DNA of 64,000 bases. Origin: Polytrichum commune. Lineage: Eukaryota; Streptophyta; Polytrichopsida; Polytrichales; Polytrichaceae. The stretch's first letter is position 1. Each line of letters begins with the position of its first letter. A program made the translations under genes and the position numbers. The stretch is from contig OX485803.1 in NCBI GenBank assembly GCA_950295325.1, positions 46,451,554 to 46,515,553 on the forward strand, written 5' to 3'. The notes under the pieces were generated by a model that was given only the letters and a program-made list of their open reading frames with translations, did not search any database and had not been told where the DNA came from. Below are positions 48,877 to 60,500 of the stretch, one piece after another.

Positions 48877-49520
48877 CCGGCGGTCAATTACAAATGAACC
48901 GGTTGACTTTGAGAAATAACTAGTGGAAGTTGGAGACTTCAAAGGAATTATAGTGACAAACGAAATTGAGTACTTTGTTGAAGAACCCAACTTCGATGAG
49001 CCATTACAGACAATGTAGATATTCTTTTGCAAAGCTAAAAAGTGAGTAAAAAAACAAATAGAGCTATGTATAGATATGCAAAGTTATACATCATGTTGAA
49101 AACTAGATAATCTTCTACAATTTACAATCACCAACCATATACAAGTACTCGGTATTGTTTAATCTACTTCTTTGAACTTCATTTATTTGTCCAATAGCCT
49201 TTAGTAGCCAATACATCAACAATCCTTCATAGCATACTCTCCTATAGTGCCATACAATCCTCTTCACTGAAATTAGAAGAAACAATGCACACACCCTCCC
49301 ATAATTCTTCAATTCCTCATGAAGGTGTAGAGAATTCATTGAAATGTCGTTTGAGAAGAGCCCAAAAATGCTCCATGGGATTCAAATTTGTAGGGATCAT
49401 TTTGGAGGAATCTATAGAAGAATACCTCAAATGAATGAAAGCAACACCGGAAGATGTCAACGTGTCACCGGCTGGCTTGAGAATCACTGGGATCTTGACT
49501 TGACTATGCCCAAAAACTTG
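48877..49520 (+). repeat. CCGGTT-rich 195-bp repeat, copy C, split by a Tc1/mariner relic
   Basis: The first part (about 48877-48955, AACCGGTTGACTTTGAG...) and the second part (about 49413-49520, AGAATACCTC...CACCGGAAGATGTC...) together match copy D in order. About 450 bases of other sequence sit between them, and these include the transposase relic described separately. Confidence 0.65.
49141..49412 (-). pseudogene. Tc1/mariner-type transposase C-terminal relic
   Basis: Read on the minus strand from about 49406, the translation includes NLNPMEHFWALLKRHF, matching the conserved DLNPIE-x-LW-x-LKR motif of Tc1/mariner DDE transposases, in which the Glu is the third catalytic residue. It continues through a spacer to an ESM...RIVDVLATKGYW-like end, again in the order seen in that superfamily. 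Three in-frame stops interrupt it (after STPS, before ESM, and after ESML). Only the 3' third of a transposase is present; the earlier catalytic region is missing. It is inserted in a CCGGTT-family repeat. Confidence 0.65.
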
Positions 49521-49785
49521 CCGGGCACTGGCGCATCCGTTGCAACTCCCCCCTCCGCCCGCTATGAATTGCAGCAGACAGAGACCTCATTCACCTCGCA
49601 TTTCAATGAGGTTGTTGATCTGAGATTCGGCAGGTAACTCACTCTGGCCTGATCATCGGCACCGCCGAGGGGCTAGAGTGGCTCGCAGGAGTTTCCTATG
49701 TTTCCCCAAACCTCCTCCTGTTCGGAACGCCTCCTTTCACCCAGTGACTGAAAGTCTTGATTCACCCGCACCAGTGATCGATGGG

Positions 49786-49972
49786 GGAGATTTTTGGGCA
49801 TAATCGGTTGAGATCCTAGTGTTTGCAAGTCCAACCGGTTACATGTTGACATCCTTCGGTTTTCTTATATTAATTTGAGGTATATTCCGTAAATTCCTGT
49901 AAAGTGATCGGTACTTCTCCTGAAGTCTTGAGCTTCAACCGGTTATTTCTTCTCAAACTCAACCGGTTCATC
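49786..49972 (-). repeat. CCGGTT-rich 195-bp repeat, copy D, inverted
   Basis: This is the best-preserved copy. It contains AACCGGTT-like cores at three sites in both orientations and ends in CTCAACCGGTTCATCTG. With copy C it brackets 49.5-49.8 kb as an inverted pair. Confidence 0.72.
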
Positions 49973-49974
49973 TG

Positions 49975-51054
49975 CAACTAATTGTGGCTTCTCCCCGATC
50001 CTTGATCCGCACCTGCGTCGAGAGCAACGCGGAATTTGTTTCTAGTTGAACCAGCTATTGTGGGCGGCGGAGGAGACTGGGCTTCTCTCCGAAGGAGTGA
50101 CACTAGAACATGAGAAGCTCATGTGATCAGACCCTCCAAGTCTATTTTCAAATTTTAAGTAGCTCATCATTTATTAAAGATTTTGAGTATTAACGTTGCT
50201 CACGATTAATGCAAGTGGCACACTAAACCGAAACATGTAATTTACTACTAAACTCTTAGTGTTGTGGGGTAAGGTTTGACATTGAACAATGTTAGGTGCA
50301 TGCTCATACTCCCTCTTATTTTTTCTTTTATATTGGATGATATGAAATCTTCCAGACTTTGGACAACTAACCAACCAATTCAGCTATCAGTTAACTAGTT
50401 GCCTTTCGTAACTATAGTTGTTCGCAATTCGACTTGTCAAAAAATGTAGTTAAATATAATTGGTTTAAATTCGATCTGCCAAAGAATCTACTTAACTAAA
50501 GTTGAGTGCAACCTGGATTTATGTTATAGTGTTGGAGTGTTGCTAGTGTGTTATTTGTGTTGGTGGTATAAGTTACATGGAGGATGTTCTGGAGCCCAAC
50601 ACTATGAGTGATCATATAAAGGTATTTCTTGATGATCCTTAATGGCCCAAGCATATTAAAGACTTTCAACTGAAGCAAATCAAGAGATGAACTTCTTTCA
50701 ATATATAATAATACTTCTAATTTTTCTAGTTAACTATAGTTGTTCCCTAAAATGTATTGAAAAATATCTGATTAACTATAGTTATTTTGGCAATTGTCCA
50801 AGGCCTGAAATCTTCAACAAACTCTTTTCAAAATTTTGTGTGGGTACCAAGAAGAATAACTTTGAAAGACAACAAGTTGTCATATCACAATTGGGAGCCT
50901 ACCATGCAGTGGTTAGCCGTTTTATATGGTATGTTGTATATAGAGAGGGTGCAAGGTTAGGCTCTTAGTAATGTTATGTAGGGCTCCAAAAGCATGTAAG
51001 GTGTCATGCATGTGTTATTCAAGTATTTTTTTGAATCAGACACCCATTTTCAAT
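49975..51054. other. AT-rich intergenic sequence, no gene recognised
   Basis: TAACTATAGTTGTT-type words recur at about 50410, 50730 and 50775, suggesting decayed repeats. The longest plus frame, at 50.69-50.97 kb, has no motif. Confidence 0.45.
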
Positions 51055-51055
51055 T

Positions 51056-51792
51056 GGTATGTGGTTCGGTGAGAATCAAAGAACAAATATCATAAAAACA
51101 CATTTTAAAAAGAGATTGGACCATGTCTTCAAATTTTGTTAACTACTCCACCCTAAATAGTGAATTCAACAAACATGCACTTCCAATAACTTTAACAAAG
51201 TCATGGGGGGTTTGACCCTCAAACCGATTTTTGATTATGATCCATCATAGATTTGTTAATGCAATACAAGTTTCATCATGTAAATCTGATAGAAATTGGA
51301 GAACATGAAAAATGAACCAAACATCACCCACATACCTTAGGGGTTGAAACATGGGGTCCATGGGCAAGGAAGGAGACATACACATACCTCCAAGGAGGTG
51401 TACAAACATTGCTGCCAAGTGGATTGACCATCCCCATGTGAGCGGTAAGGTATGTGGGTGTTATTGGGTTCGGTTTTCATGTTCTCCAACCTCTACGAAT
51501 TAGATTTACACAATGAATCTTGTGTTGCATTAGCAAATCTACAATGAAACATCAACAAAAATCGGATAAAAAATGGGGCCACCCATGATTTAGTCATGAC
51601 AATCGGAATCGCATGTTTGTTGACTTCTACATTGAATACGTGGGTCCTCCCAATAATTGTGTTCACTATTGAGTGTGGAGTAGTTAACAAAATTTGAAGA
51701 CGTAGTCCAATCTCTTTTAAACATGTAACTTCATGGTATTTGTTCTTTGATCCTCACTGAACCACAAACTAATCAAATATAGGAGCCCAATC
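51056..51792. mobile_element. Foldback element with about 280-base inverted arms
   Basis: The left arm (about 51056-51342) and right arm (about 51460-51792) are inverted copies. Left reads GGATC/GAATCAAAGAACAAATA, AGAGATTGGACCATGTCTTC, TTTTGTTAACTACTCCAC and later TTGGAGAACATGAAAA and CACCCACATACCTTA. The right arm shows the same blocks in the same order when reversed. A loop of roughly 115 bases separates the arms and contains CATACCTCCAAGGAGGT. There is no coding frame. Single-arm relatives occur at 6.8, 27.8, 29.0, 36.5 and 38.1-38.6 kb. Confidence 0.78.
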
Positions 51793-51974
51793 AAGAAAAG
51801 TAAGTGCATAACAACCACATAACCTTCGTAACATTACGTGGATGATGAGTTGAGTTTGGCTACCTTGACTTCAAATTCAGTCTAAAGCACACGAATTCAT
51901 GCATCTAGAATCTTTATTCTCAAATCAACTATTGGACCCATGAACACAGCTCATCGGCTGAGTAATGTTATGTT

Positions 51975-52450
51975 AACGTAAGAGACCGAATGGCTGAAAG
52001 AGTGGGCACTAACTTATAGGCCAGGCGGGTCCAGGAGGTACCCGAAAAGTTCCATGGACCTCATACCCTGTTCATACTCTGATCATAATACCCTGTAGTT
52101 CTCTAGATGGGTAGAGTGAAAGTCAACGGGCCAGCATGTGCCCTTGCCGGAGAGTAGCCAGGCTGAACCAGGAGGTACCCGAAAAGATCAATGGACTTCA
52201 TACCCTGTTCATACTCTGATCATAATACCCTGTAGTTTGCTAGATGGGTAGCGAAAGCTAACGGGCAAGCGAGTGCCCTTGCCAGAGAGCAGCCAGGCTG
52301 CACCAGGAGGTACCCGGAAAGCTCCATGGACTTCATACCCTGCTCATACCCTGGTATTAATAACCTGTAGTTTGAGCGAAAGTCAACGGGCCAGCGTGTG
52401 CCCTTGCCAGAGAGCAGCCAGGCTGGACAGGGCAGGAGCAGCACAGGAAA
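51975..52450 (+). repeat. Tandem repeat of about 135 bases, a little over three units
   Basis: The anchor CCAGGAGGTACCCG occurs at about 52031, 52168 and 52303, giving periods of 137 and 135 bases. Each unit also has TTCATACCCTG, CATAATACCCTGTAGTTT-like and GTGCCCTTGCC blocks. The last unit decays after GAGCAGCCAGGCTGGACAGG. No protein-coding significance is apparent. Confidence 0.88.
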
Positions 52451-52471
52451 GGTGGACTACGTCCTGAGCAG

Positions 52472-52738
52472 TGTTCAAGATTTTCATATGAGTTTCATTT
52501 TGAAGGGCTATCAAATTTCAGCTCTTCAATTGAAGGGTGGTTCCAATCCAAGACGTCAATCCAAGAACATAGAAATAAAATTAAAAAACTCATATTAAAC
52601 TTGTGCATGAATTATATGGTACATGTTTCTAGTACAATGTGAAGAATTAAGAATCAACCATCTAACTTCATTTCTTGTAGTGACAATGCCCTACGCTTAT
52701 TGGTTCTTGTGGGCGGGCATATTATATTGAGGACTTCT
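52472..52738 (+). repeat. Second copy of the 28.4-kb dispersed repeat
   Basis: This copy follows the 28375-28640 segment through most of its length and lies directly between the 135-base array and the LINE relic. Its position immediately before the LINE coding region raises the possibility that it belongs to the LINE's 5' UTR, with the 28-kb copy as a fragment; that is inference. Confidence 0.7.
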
Positions 52739-52748
52739 ATCCACATGA

Positions 52749-55700
52749 ATGAAAATATCACCAAAATCCCAACCCCCAGCTCAATATCGCCTTAATCTAC
52801 AAGCCATTCTGATTAATAATAAACCCATCACACCAATACTTCTCTTGAACATGTGCATGCCAACACACCCTCAAGACACACACCTCGTACAAGATGAACA
52901 ACACGATCAACAACCAAGCAAACTTTACGCGACAAGGAGGCCACAATTAAACTGCAACCAACCTCATCGACGGTTTCTACTCCAACCTCCCAAATCACAA
53001 CACCCTACAAAGTCATACAATCACCAACCTTAACCAAAACTCCGACCACTACTCAGTCTAGCTACAACTAACCCCTAACAACATAGTCATTAAAGCGACA
53101 ACAATCCCCACCAACAACCCCGGAAATTATCTACCCCATATCCCCTACCAACCTCCAAAACCTTCAAACAACCTTCTTAGACAAACAAAGCTTAGCAATA
53201 ACAAATGTCACAAAAACACTACAACATTAGCAACTCACCCAACCACAGTGGGAAGAAGCTCAAAACTACTTTCAAGAAATCATAAACTCCCTTAGCATAT
53301 GCATTGAACAAACTTGCATGACACATCAACCCACGTCTCCACTTCCCAACAGAGGTAAAATCTAAGGAGGATTCTTTTCCAAAAACAACTAACCTAAAAA
53401 TATACCATAGCATCCACAATCCAATCCATGTGCCCTGCCACTACCCCCACACACACCTATACAACAACCCAGACATAAAAACTCTATTTTTACTTAATAA
53501 TATCAACATCCCCCCTACAAACCATACATAACACAAACAATGGATACTATGGAAATCTACCACACCCAACAAACATCATTCCACGAACAAACACCCATCT
53601 GTGATGACACCACAGATCACCCATGAACATGTATGTGCGCAATACATAAATACTCCTGGCATACACAAGATAGTTTAATACTAGACAAAAGGGGACCTCA
53701 AACCACACAAATCAACACCCCCAATTTACTTGAGAAGTTTACGACAATTGTGTTAAAAGACTAACCAGGGGCAAAACCACCAGACCCAATAATATTCCTA
53801 ACGACATAATCAAAGCACTAACTTCACAATGGCAAAATCTCATATTCCCATTATTTCAGCACTATTATAAACAACAAGAAATCCCAACCTATTGGAAACA
53901 TACTGAAACCATTCTTCTGCACAAAAAAACAACCCCATACACCTTACCAAGTACAAACCGATTGCATTAGCCAATACAATATATAAATTATATACTAGCG
54001 TCATAATGGCCCTCTTCACAAGCTATGGAGAACAACATAGACTTCTACACTTTAGTCAAGAAGGCTTCCAACTGCAACGCAACACCTCAAGACAAATACA
54101 AACAATCATAGCAGCTGTCGAAGTCGCACGACTCACCAATAAATGCATCTGCCTCACGTACATTGATTTTCGGAATGCCTTTGGCTCTATCGACCACGCA
54201 AGACTACTAGCCCTCATGGAAGACCTCGGTTTCCCCCTCGACGCAGCCAAAATAGTCGGAAACATATACAAAAATTCTACCACATCCTTCACGAGCAACC
54301 ATTTTGGAACAACACCCCCAATAGAAAATAACGGCGGTACCATACAAGGGAACACCCTTAGCCCATACTTATTTATTATATTCCTAGAACCAATCCTAAG
54401 ATGGCTAGAGAAAGATAATATGGGATACCACTTCAACACATACCCATCCACATGTACTACCTCAGCATATGCCGATGACCTAGCCATAATCTCCAACAAA
54501 ATACAACATATTTAACCACAAATAACCAAACTCCAAAAATTTGCAAAGTGGTCATACATGGACCTTAATCCATCCAAATGTGCCATTACAGGGTGCCCTA
54601 ACAAGTCGAAACTTAAACCTAATACCTTTAAAGCATACATTCAATCATAAAATATCACGTACAAATCAAAAAGCTTCCCAACCCTCACACAAAATGAACC
54701 ATATACATACATAGGCATCCAACTAATGCCGTCACTCAAATGAAATTTACAAAAAGAACTCACATTCCAGAAAACCACCTCTCCAGCCAACCTCAAACAA
54801 AAAAATTAAAATCTTAAACACAATCTTAAATCCCAAATTGCATATGCATACTATGCAATCTCATTCTCCAAACCTAACATCAACAAACTAGACATAATAA
54901 TCAGCAAACTAACCAAAGAAATATGTAATACACCCAAAAGTACGACCAACATCCTCACACACCTCCCCAATGACAACTTTGGTATAAACATAGCCTCACT
55001 CCTACCGGACTACATACACTGTATAGGCCAACAACTAATACAAGTCCTCAATGACCCATGACAACTAAGCAATATATATCAAGGCCTAGCCAAATACATA
55101 ACAACCAAATATGGAGGCTTATTGCATCTCCCCAAACTCAAACAACAAGCATGCACAAGGTCACCCATAGCACGAACACTCTTTCTACTATAAAGAGAAT
55201 ACGAAATACATGTCACCACCACAAACCGTGCGTTTCCTATCAAAAGAACCCCACTAGAACTAGTGTGAAGAACCAACCCCGCTTACGCCAACCTAACATA
55301 TAACTCCAAAACACAATCCCAAAAATACCTAGATTAATTTTACACGTATGACATAACAACACTAACAAAAATCCAAAACAAAAACACCATGGCCATACTC
55401 ACCCCAAAAGAATTATGTACCACATATAAGCACGTGCCCAAAATCATCAAGGCAACACTACAACAAGCTCAAATACTATTTCCTACCCCACCACCACCCG
55501 CACCCCAAATAAGCCTCCAACTAGCATAATAAACACCCACAAATATTGTACACAACCCACACTAGGGCGAGCAACCCACAAGATAACAACAGAGAAAACT
55601 ACCACCAGAATAGATAAATGGGATGCACAAGCCATCAAAAAGACATACATGTGTCAAATGGCAGACTATGCACAATATCACACAACAATGGCATATAGAA

Positions 55701-56660
55701 GAAGACCTTCTACACCCGGACAACATCCTACTAGACCACAACTTACTACTCATAGCACGATACCATAGCACAACAATGGAACAAAACACCACCAAAACAT
55801 AAGCTAACTACCTTAAGTACACCCGAACAAAGGACAAAAAATTCATACACCCTCCTTTTAAAAATCACTAACCTCAAGATAGTTACCCAAGAGTGTAACC
55901 CAGATAAATACATCCTAACCAACAAACCAACCATACAAACACAAGCCTTAAAATCCAACGTATATGACCAAAGCGGGAACTACATAGCTACCCTCACTAC
56001 CGAAAGACTACATTGGCTATGGAACAGATTCTCCCATAACAACCTCCACCACTTAACTAGCTTCCTACAACCACCACCACAGGACTTCGAAACCAAAATA
56101 CTAGGGCTTATACAAAGATATATAACCAAACTCCCCAAGAAAAAACCAAAAAAGATCCAACCAAACAACTTACATCAAACACCACACCCCGAAATCACCA
56201 AATTATTAATAGACTCCTTTAAAATCACACATTCGTACTACTCATCCCCATTCTCCTGCCCCATCCAAGTTACACAATGCAACTCACCACACAATCGAGA
56301 CATACTATTCGGCTCGATGGGAAATGTGAAATCCTCTAGGTGGACAGGATCAGGCCTAGCATTCCCCACGGACCGTACAACACGACTTTAGAAGCCATCC
56401 ATTGGGCTAGAATGGCCGCCAAAGAAGATACACAAACGATCACCATCCTAATAGCCAACCACAAGGATTGGACACCACAACTCCCAGTCACCACAAATGC
56501 CAACATACATATTGGCAACAATACCACCACACACTATACACTACGTCCTCACACCGGAATGGCCAAATTACTACCAATACACTGAACCATCACTTACATC
56601 AATCATATGCATACATAACCAAGCAAACCCAACCACAAATGTCCAAACCCCAAATGAACT
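52749..56660 (+). pseudogene. LINE-type retrotransposon relic (reverse transcriptase and RNase H-like region)
   Basis: A 169-codon open segment from 54006 has the reverse transcriptase motifs in order: YIDFRNAFGS (first catalytic Asp), GTIQGNTLSPYLF and YADD (54468-54479). The same frame continues to about 55530 with ten stop codons (54513, 54648, 54741, 54807, 55059, 55191, 55266, 55335, 55527, 55530) but no frameshift. Upstream sequence (52.75-54.0 kb) is coding-like in shifting frames. Around 55.9-56.55 kb an RNase H-like region is visible in a second frame and then a third (GSMGNVKSSRWTGSGLAF, then YNTTLEAIHWARMAA). The sense strand is rich in A and C and poor in G. RT plus RNase H without integrase marks a non-LTR element. 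It cannot be active. Confidence 0.85.
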
Positions 56661-56844
56661 AGTGAGCGGTGAGCAGTAACACATGAGCAATGAGCAGTAA
56701 CATATGAGCAATGAATCCAAATTTAGTAAAGACACACGGGTTTAGGGTTTACAACCAAATTTTTGACAAATTAATTGCATATTTTCAATTATAAATTGCC
56801 AATATTTTAAATGAAGCACAAGTGAAAGGGCCCTATTTCCATGG

Positions 56845-57062
56845 ATCATTTAGAACACTTTCAATCCATTGCTGATTTTTATTATAATAATTCAAACCAA
56901 TACATGTCATATATTGACATCCTTATACATGTAGCTACAACTAGCACTTGTACAACTACTCACATTCTACAACACCAGCAAATTCAAGTAGGTGCATAAC
57001 CTCATTATACATATATGTCGGTGCCATAATTGTGAGCCACTCAAATTGCTCACGGGTTGAAT
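56845..57062 (-). pseudogene. Duplicate of the last coding segment and 3' flank of the SWIM transposase gene
   Basis: On the minus strand a segment ending at 56975 encodes APTYMYNEVMHLLEFAGVVECE and then a stop. It is a clear relative of VPTYTYNEVMRLLELAGIVKCE at the end of the main gene (stop at 57532). The 3' flank is also duplicated: CTTTCAATCCA.TGCT.ATTTTTATTATAATAAT occurs at about 56868 and 57428. Upstream it reads GLYSTREQFEWLT after a possible acceptor (TTTTGTAG), so it could be an alternative terminal exon or a leftover of a second gene copy. A SINE-like insertion separates the two. Confidence 0.68.
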
Positions 57063-57139
57063 AAAGGCCCATAATCTACAAAAGAAAAAAAATTATATAT
57101 TAGAAATAGTGAATATGTAGGTAGCTACTAGGTTTTGAG

Positions 57140-57280
57140 ACATCCGCCTGTGGATGCGAGTTGTGTAAGAGACTGGTATTAAGTTTGGATCAACCTGGGT
57201 TCGAATCCGGTTGGTTACATTGACTGGTGCTATCCCAAATTGAGCTAGTGATAAAGCAGGAATAATCTATAGGCGGATAC
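57140..57280 (+). mobile_element. Short element with a tRNA-like B box and inverted ends (possible SINE)
   Basis: GGGTTCGAATCC at about 57208 fits the RNA polymerase III B-box consensus exactly. A weak A-box candidate lies about 50 bases upstream. The segment is also bounded by ATCCGCCT (57142-57149) and its inverse AGGCGGAT (57271-57278). The two signals point to different classes (SINE or small DNA element), so I call it only SINE-like. It does not fold into a complete tRNA by eye. Confidence 0.4.
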
Positions 57281-57531
57281 CAAGAAGACGTTACTACGCG
57301 GATGTGCGTAGAATCTTCTTAACTATTAATTATTTTTAGAAACGTGAGATTATTTATCCGTGTGAATCAATCAAACCACACATGGTTGGGTCGCAGTCTA
57401 AATAAAAATGAAGTTACTGAATCATTTGAAATACTTTCAATCCACTGCTAATTTTTATTATAATAATCCAAACCAAAACATGTCATTTATTGACATTCAA
57501 ATATATGTTGCTTAATAGAACACTTGCAATA

Positions 57532-60500
57532 CTACTCACATTTTACAATACCAGCAAGTTCAAGTAGTCGCATGACCTCATTATAGGTATATGTAGGTAC
57601 ATGAATGAACTTGTCACTCTCGTAATCCACCTTGCACAAAAATCTAAACACATAATAAAGATGTTTACAATACACCCATTTTCCTTTCTTTCCCAATGCA
57701 TGAGAGGACATTTTCATAAAATTTGGACATGTGCAATGCGGGATATCGCCAATTGTGACATGGTAGGTGATATCCTGCTTGGAGACAATGTTGATTATCA
57801 CTCCAAAGCCCGGATATGGAATGGCAGTGACCCCAACCACATAGTAACCTTCCATGAGTCCGGCGCTCTCCCATTTGTTTTTGTGATCCGCCAGAGGTGC
57901 TGTTGGATTACGACGAACTGTCTTCCCAAATCTGAATATAGGGTGGGCGTCTGGGTTTGGTGGCATAGAAAAATGCGATCGAGGGATGGGAAGAGTTGCG
58001 ATTGTTGAAAGCCTACGACGAGGAGACAATGCCTCCCTCTGCTGTAGTTGAAATCCAACATCTTCAAGTGCCAAAACCTCCTCTCTCAATAGATTGGTAC
58101 CTATCTTCATTGGCCACGTGTTGGGTACTATAGGCCAATCCAACACATATTTCTTCTTACTGCCACTCACACAACGTTTGATGTCGTCAGGACAAAACTA
58201 AAATTCATACTCCACATTGTTGGGAGAGCGAAATTCCTTCCTGAGCCCTTTGTATGTTGGAGCAGGTGTGCCATGTTTCCCAGTCTCGACTTTGGCATTG
58301 CACATAGTCCCTGTAATGGCCTGCAGTGCCCAACAACGCTTGGCTGAGTTGGATGGCAATCTTGCAATGTGCCACTTAGAAGCAAAACAATCAGTCTCTA
58401 ACACGGATGTAGTATGAGCCACACCATGAATTGCAGAACTCAACGATTCCTCTATGCGTTGACGAGTTGCTCGGGTGTCGGGACGAGGAATGGAATAATT
58501 CACTTTGTCGGGTCGATGAGAGTCACAATCAGCACCCGGTGGTAGGTTGAGTTTGCGTTTGGTGGAACCAAAGAGCTCTGACCCTTCCAATGCACAATCT
58601 CTCGTGTTGACGTCTTCTGCCCCTGGATAAGACTTCATGGCATCGGCCAACATTTTTGGATCTCCACACCTGGCAGCCGCTTTGAGTTTCAAGGATGCCG
58701 AATCAGGACCTTTACCATCAGACCCCCCTTTCAACCATGTCCGGTAATTTGCAATTTGCATGAAGGCACGAATCATGTCGTCCATTGTAGCTTCATATAA
58801 ACAAGTCATCTTGTTGCCGGACTGTTGAAGCCATTTGTTGTGTACAGTCTCTGCAAGGTTGCATGTTGGCATTTCCACACGTTCTTCTATTGTCATATCC
58901 TATGAACAACACACAAATATGAGGATAAGAAAAATAGAAGATATATATAACAGTGGAAGAAAAATGAATGACATTGAAGGATGAAATTTGATATGTACTT
59001 ACAAATAGCATATGACCACCCCATTGTCTGTAACGAAAGTGCCAAAAACCCAACCACTCTGAAAGGCCAAGGATGCCTTCTTCTGAGGCAGCTCCGGATG
59101 ACAACTACCAAGAATGAATCACATGATACTTAGTCTCGGCGTCGTCCATTGTTTTTGCGTCTTTGTAATCCTTGCATATTTGCTTGTGTTGAAACTGCAA
59201 GGATGGTTTGATATACTTTTGGGTCACCTTATCCAAGCTCGCAGACCAATGGAAAAGACATGTACGCTCATGTGCAACCATGGGTAGACTTGGATCACCA
59301 TCCCCGTAAATCGCCCTCACCGCATTCCAATTAGCTTGAGCACTATCAGCCATAAACCCTTTGAAGTTTACGTTTGGTACACCATTTTTTGCCATGACAT
59401 TATTCAAATTTTACCAAAAGAAAATTTGTGCTGCACCATCTTCAGATTGCATGTCACAACACGCAATAGTCAACACTTTACAGTATCGACTGTCGTACAC
59501 ATGGCAAGCCATGGTCGTCCAGTCCTTCAAACGTTTGACATGGTCAAACATAATCCATGAATTCTCCATGTCCCCACTAACTTGCATCCTCTTCACAAGC
59601 TCCACACCACTACTTGGAAGGTCTACAGACATCTTGAAAACAAACACTTTGTCCTTTGACTGCCCTGGAAACCGACTACTATGGACGAACTTGAAAGCAG
59701 AGTGGTCTTTGAATGCCATAATACTATCCATAATTCCCATTCCACTACGCAAAAAACGCTTTGATCCGGATACAAAGTTACGACAATTCGGGGACGCAAG
59801 AGTGCTGAATTTGTCCATGACGACCTCTAGGGATGAACCCACCAAATGATGGCCTTCGACATTTGCGGGAGATTTGAGAAGGTAATCGGCCAAGAATTGT
59901 TTGCTTGCTGCCATAACTATGGCTGAATTTTTGGCTGTGGGTGTTTTCAATACTTCATTTGCAACGCACTGGTATGTCATGTCCAATGACTCACGGCATG
60001 TGCCATTGGCCACAGGGTGATCATGTACACCAATATGAATGCAAGCCCTGGATATTCCAACAGATGTGGAATGGACGTATAGGATTCGAGCATGACATAA
60101 AGCAATGCACACAGGTGTGGAACAACATACCTTACACTCGACAATGGACCTAGAAGGAGGAACATTACCCACAGCAAATGGAAGAGGAGTTGAACCGGCC
60201 CATTCAGTGTTGTTCTGGAGGCCCCCATTGCGATTCATGTAATCACAGTAGTCATTAGGACATTGGAGATGACCAGTACAAGTGGAGCACCGGAAGGACA
60301 ATCCAAAATCATTTTGGATATTGGTGGTTTTGGTGGTGCACCAAGGGTGACCATCGCACATCTTGTCCATGCCGTCCATTGAGCGGCCATACGTACTTGG
60401 AGCTTTAAGTGTCACAGGGGGTAAGAGAAACAAAACATCACCATTAAAAGAAAATGGTAAGTATTTGACATCATGAACATCTATACTATCAAAATCAATG

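Noticed and set aside
43208-49972. CCGGTT repeats as the long terminal inverted repeats of two Mutator-like elements
   Set aside because: The copies do alternate in orientation, but copy B is inserted alone inside a MITE with MITE sequence on both sides, so each copy is better seen as a separate short repeat.
54056-54499. Minus-strand 147-codon frame at the LINE
   Set aside because: It lies exactly opposite the reverse transcriptase motifs, which explain the open frame.
57190-57240. Intact tRNA gene around the GGTTCGAATCC motif
   Set aside because: Only the B box is convincing; acceptor and anticodon stems do not pair by eye. Treated as a SINE-like element.
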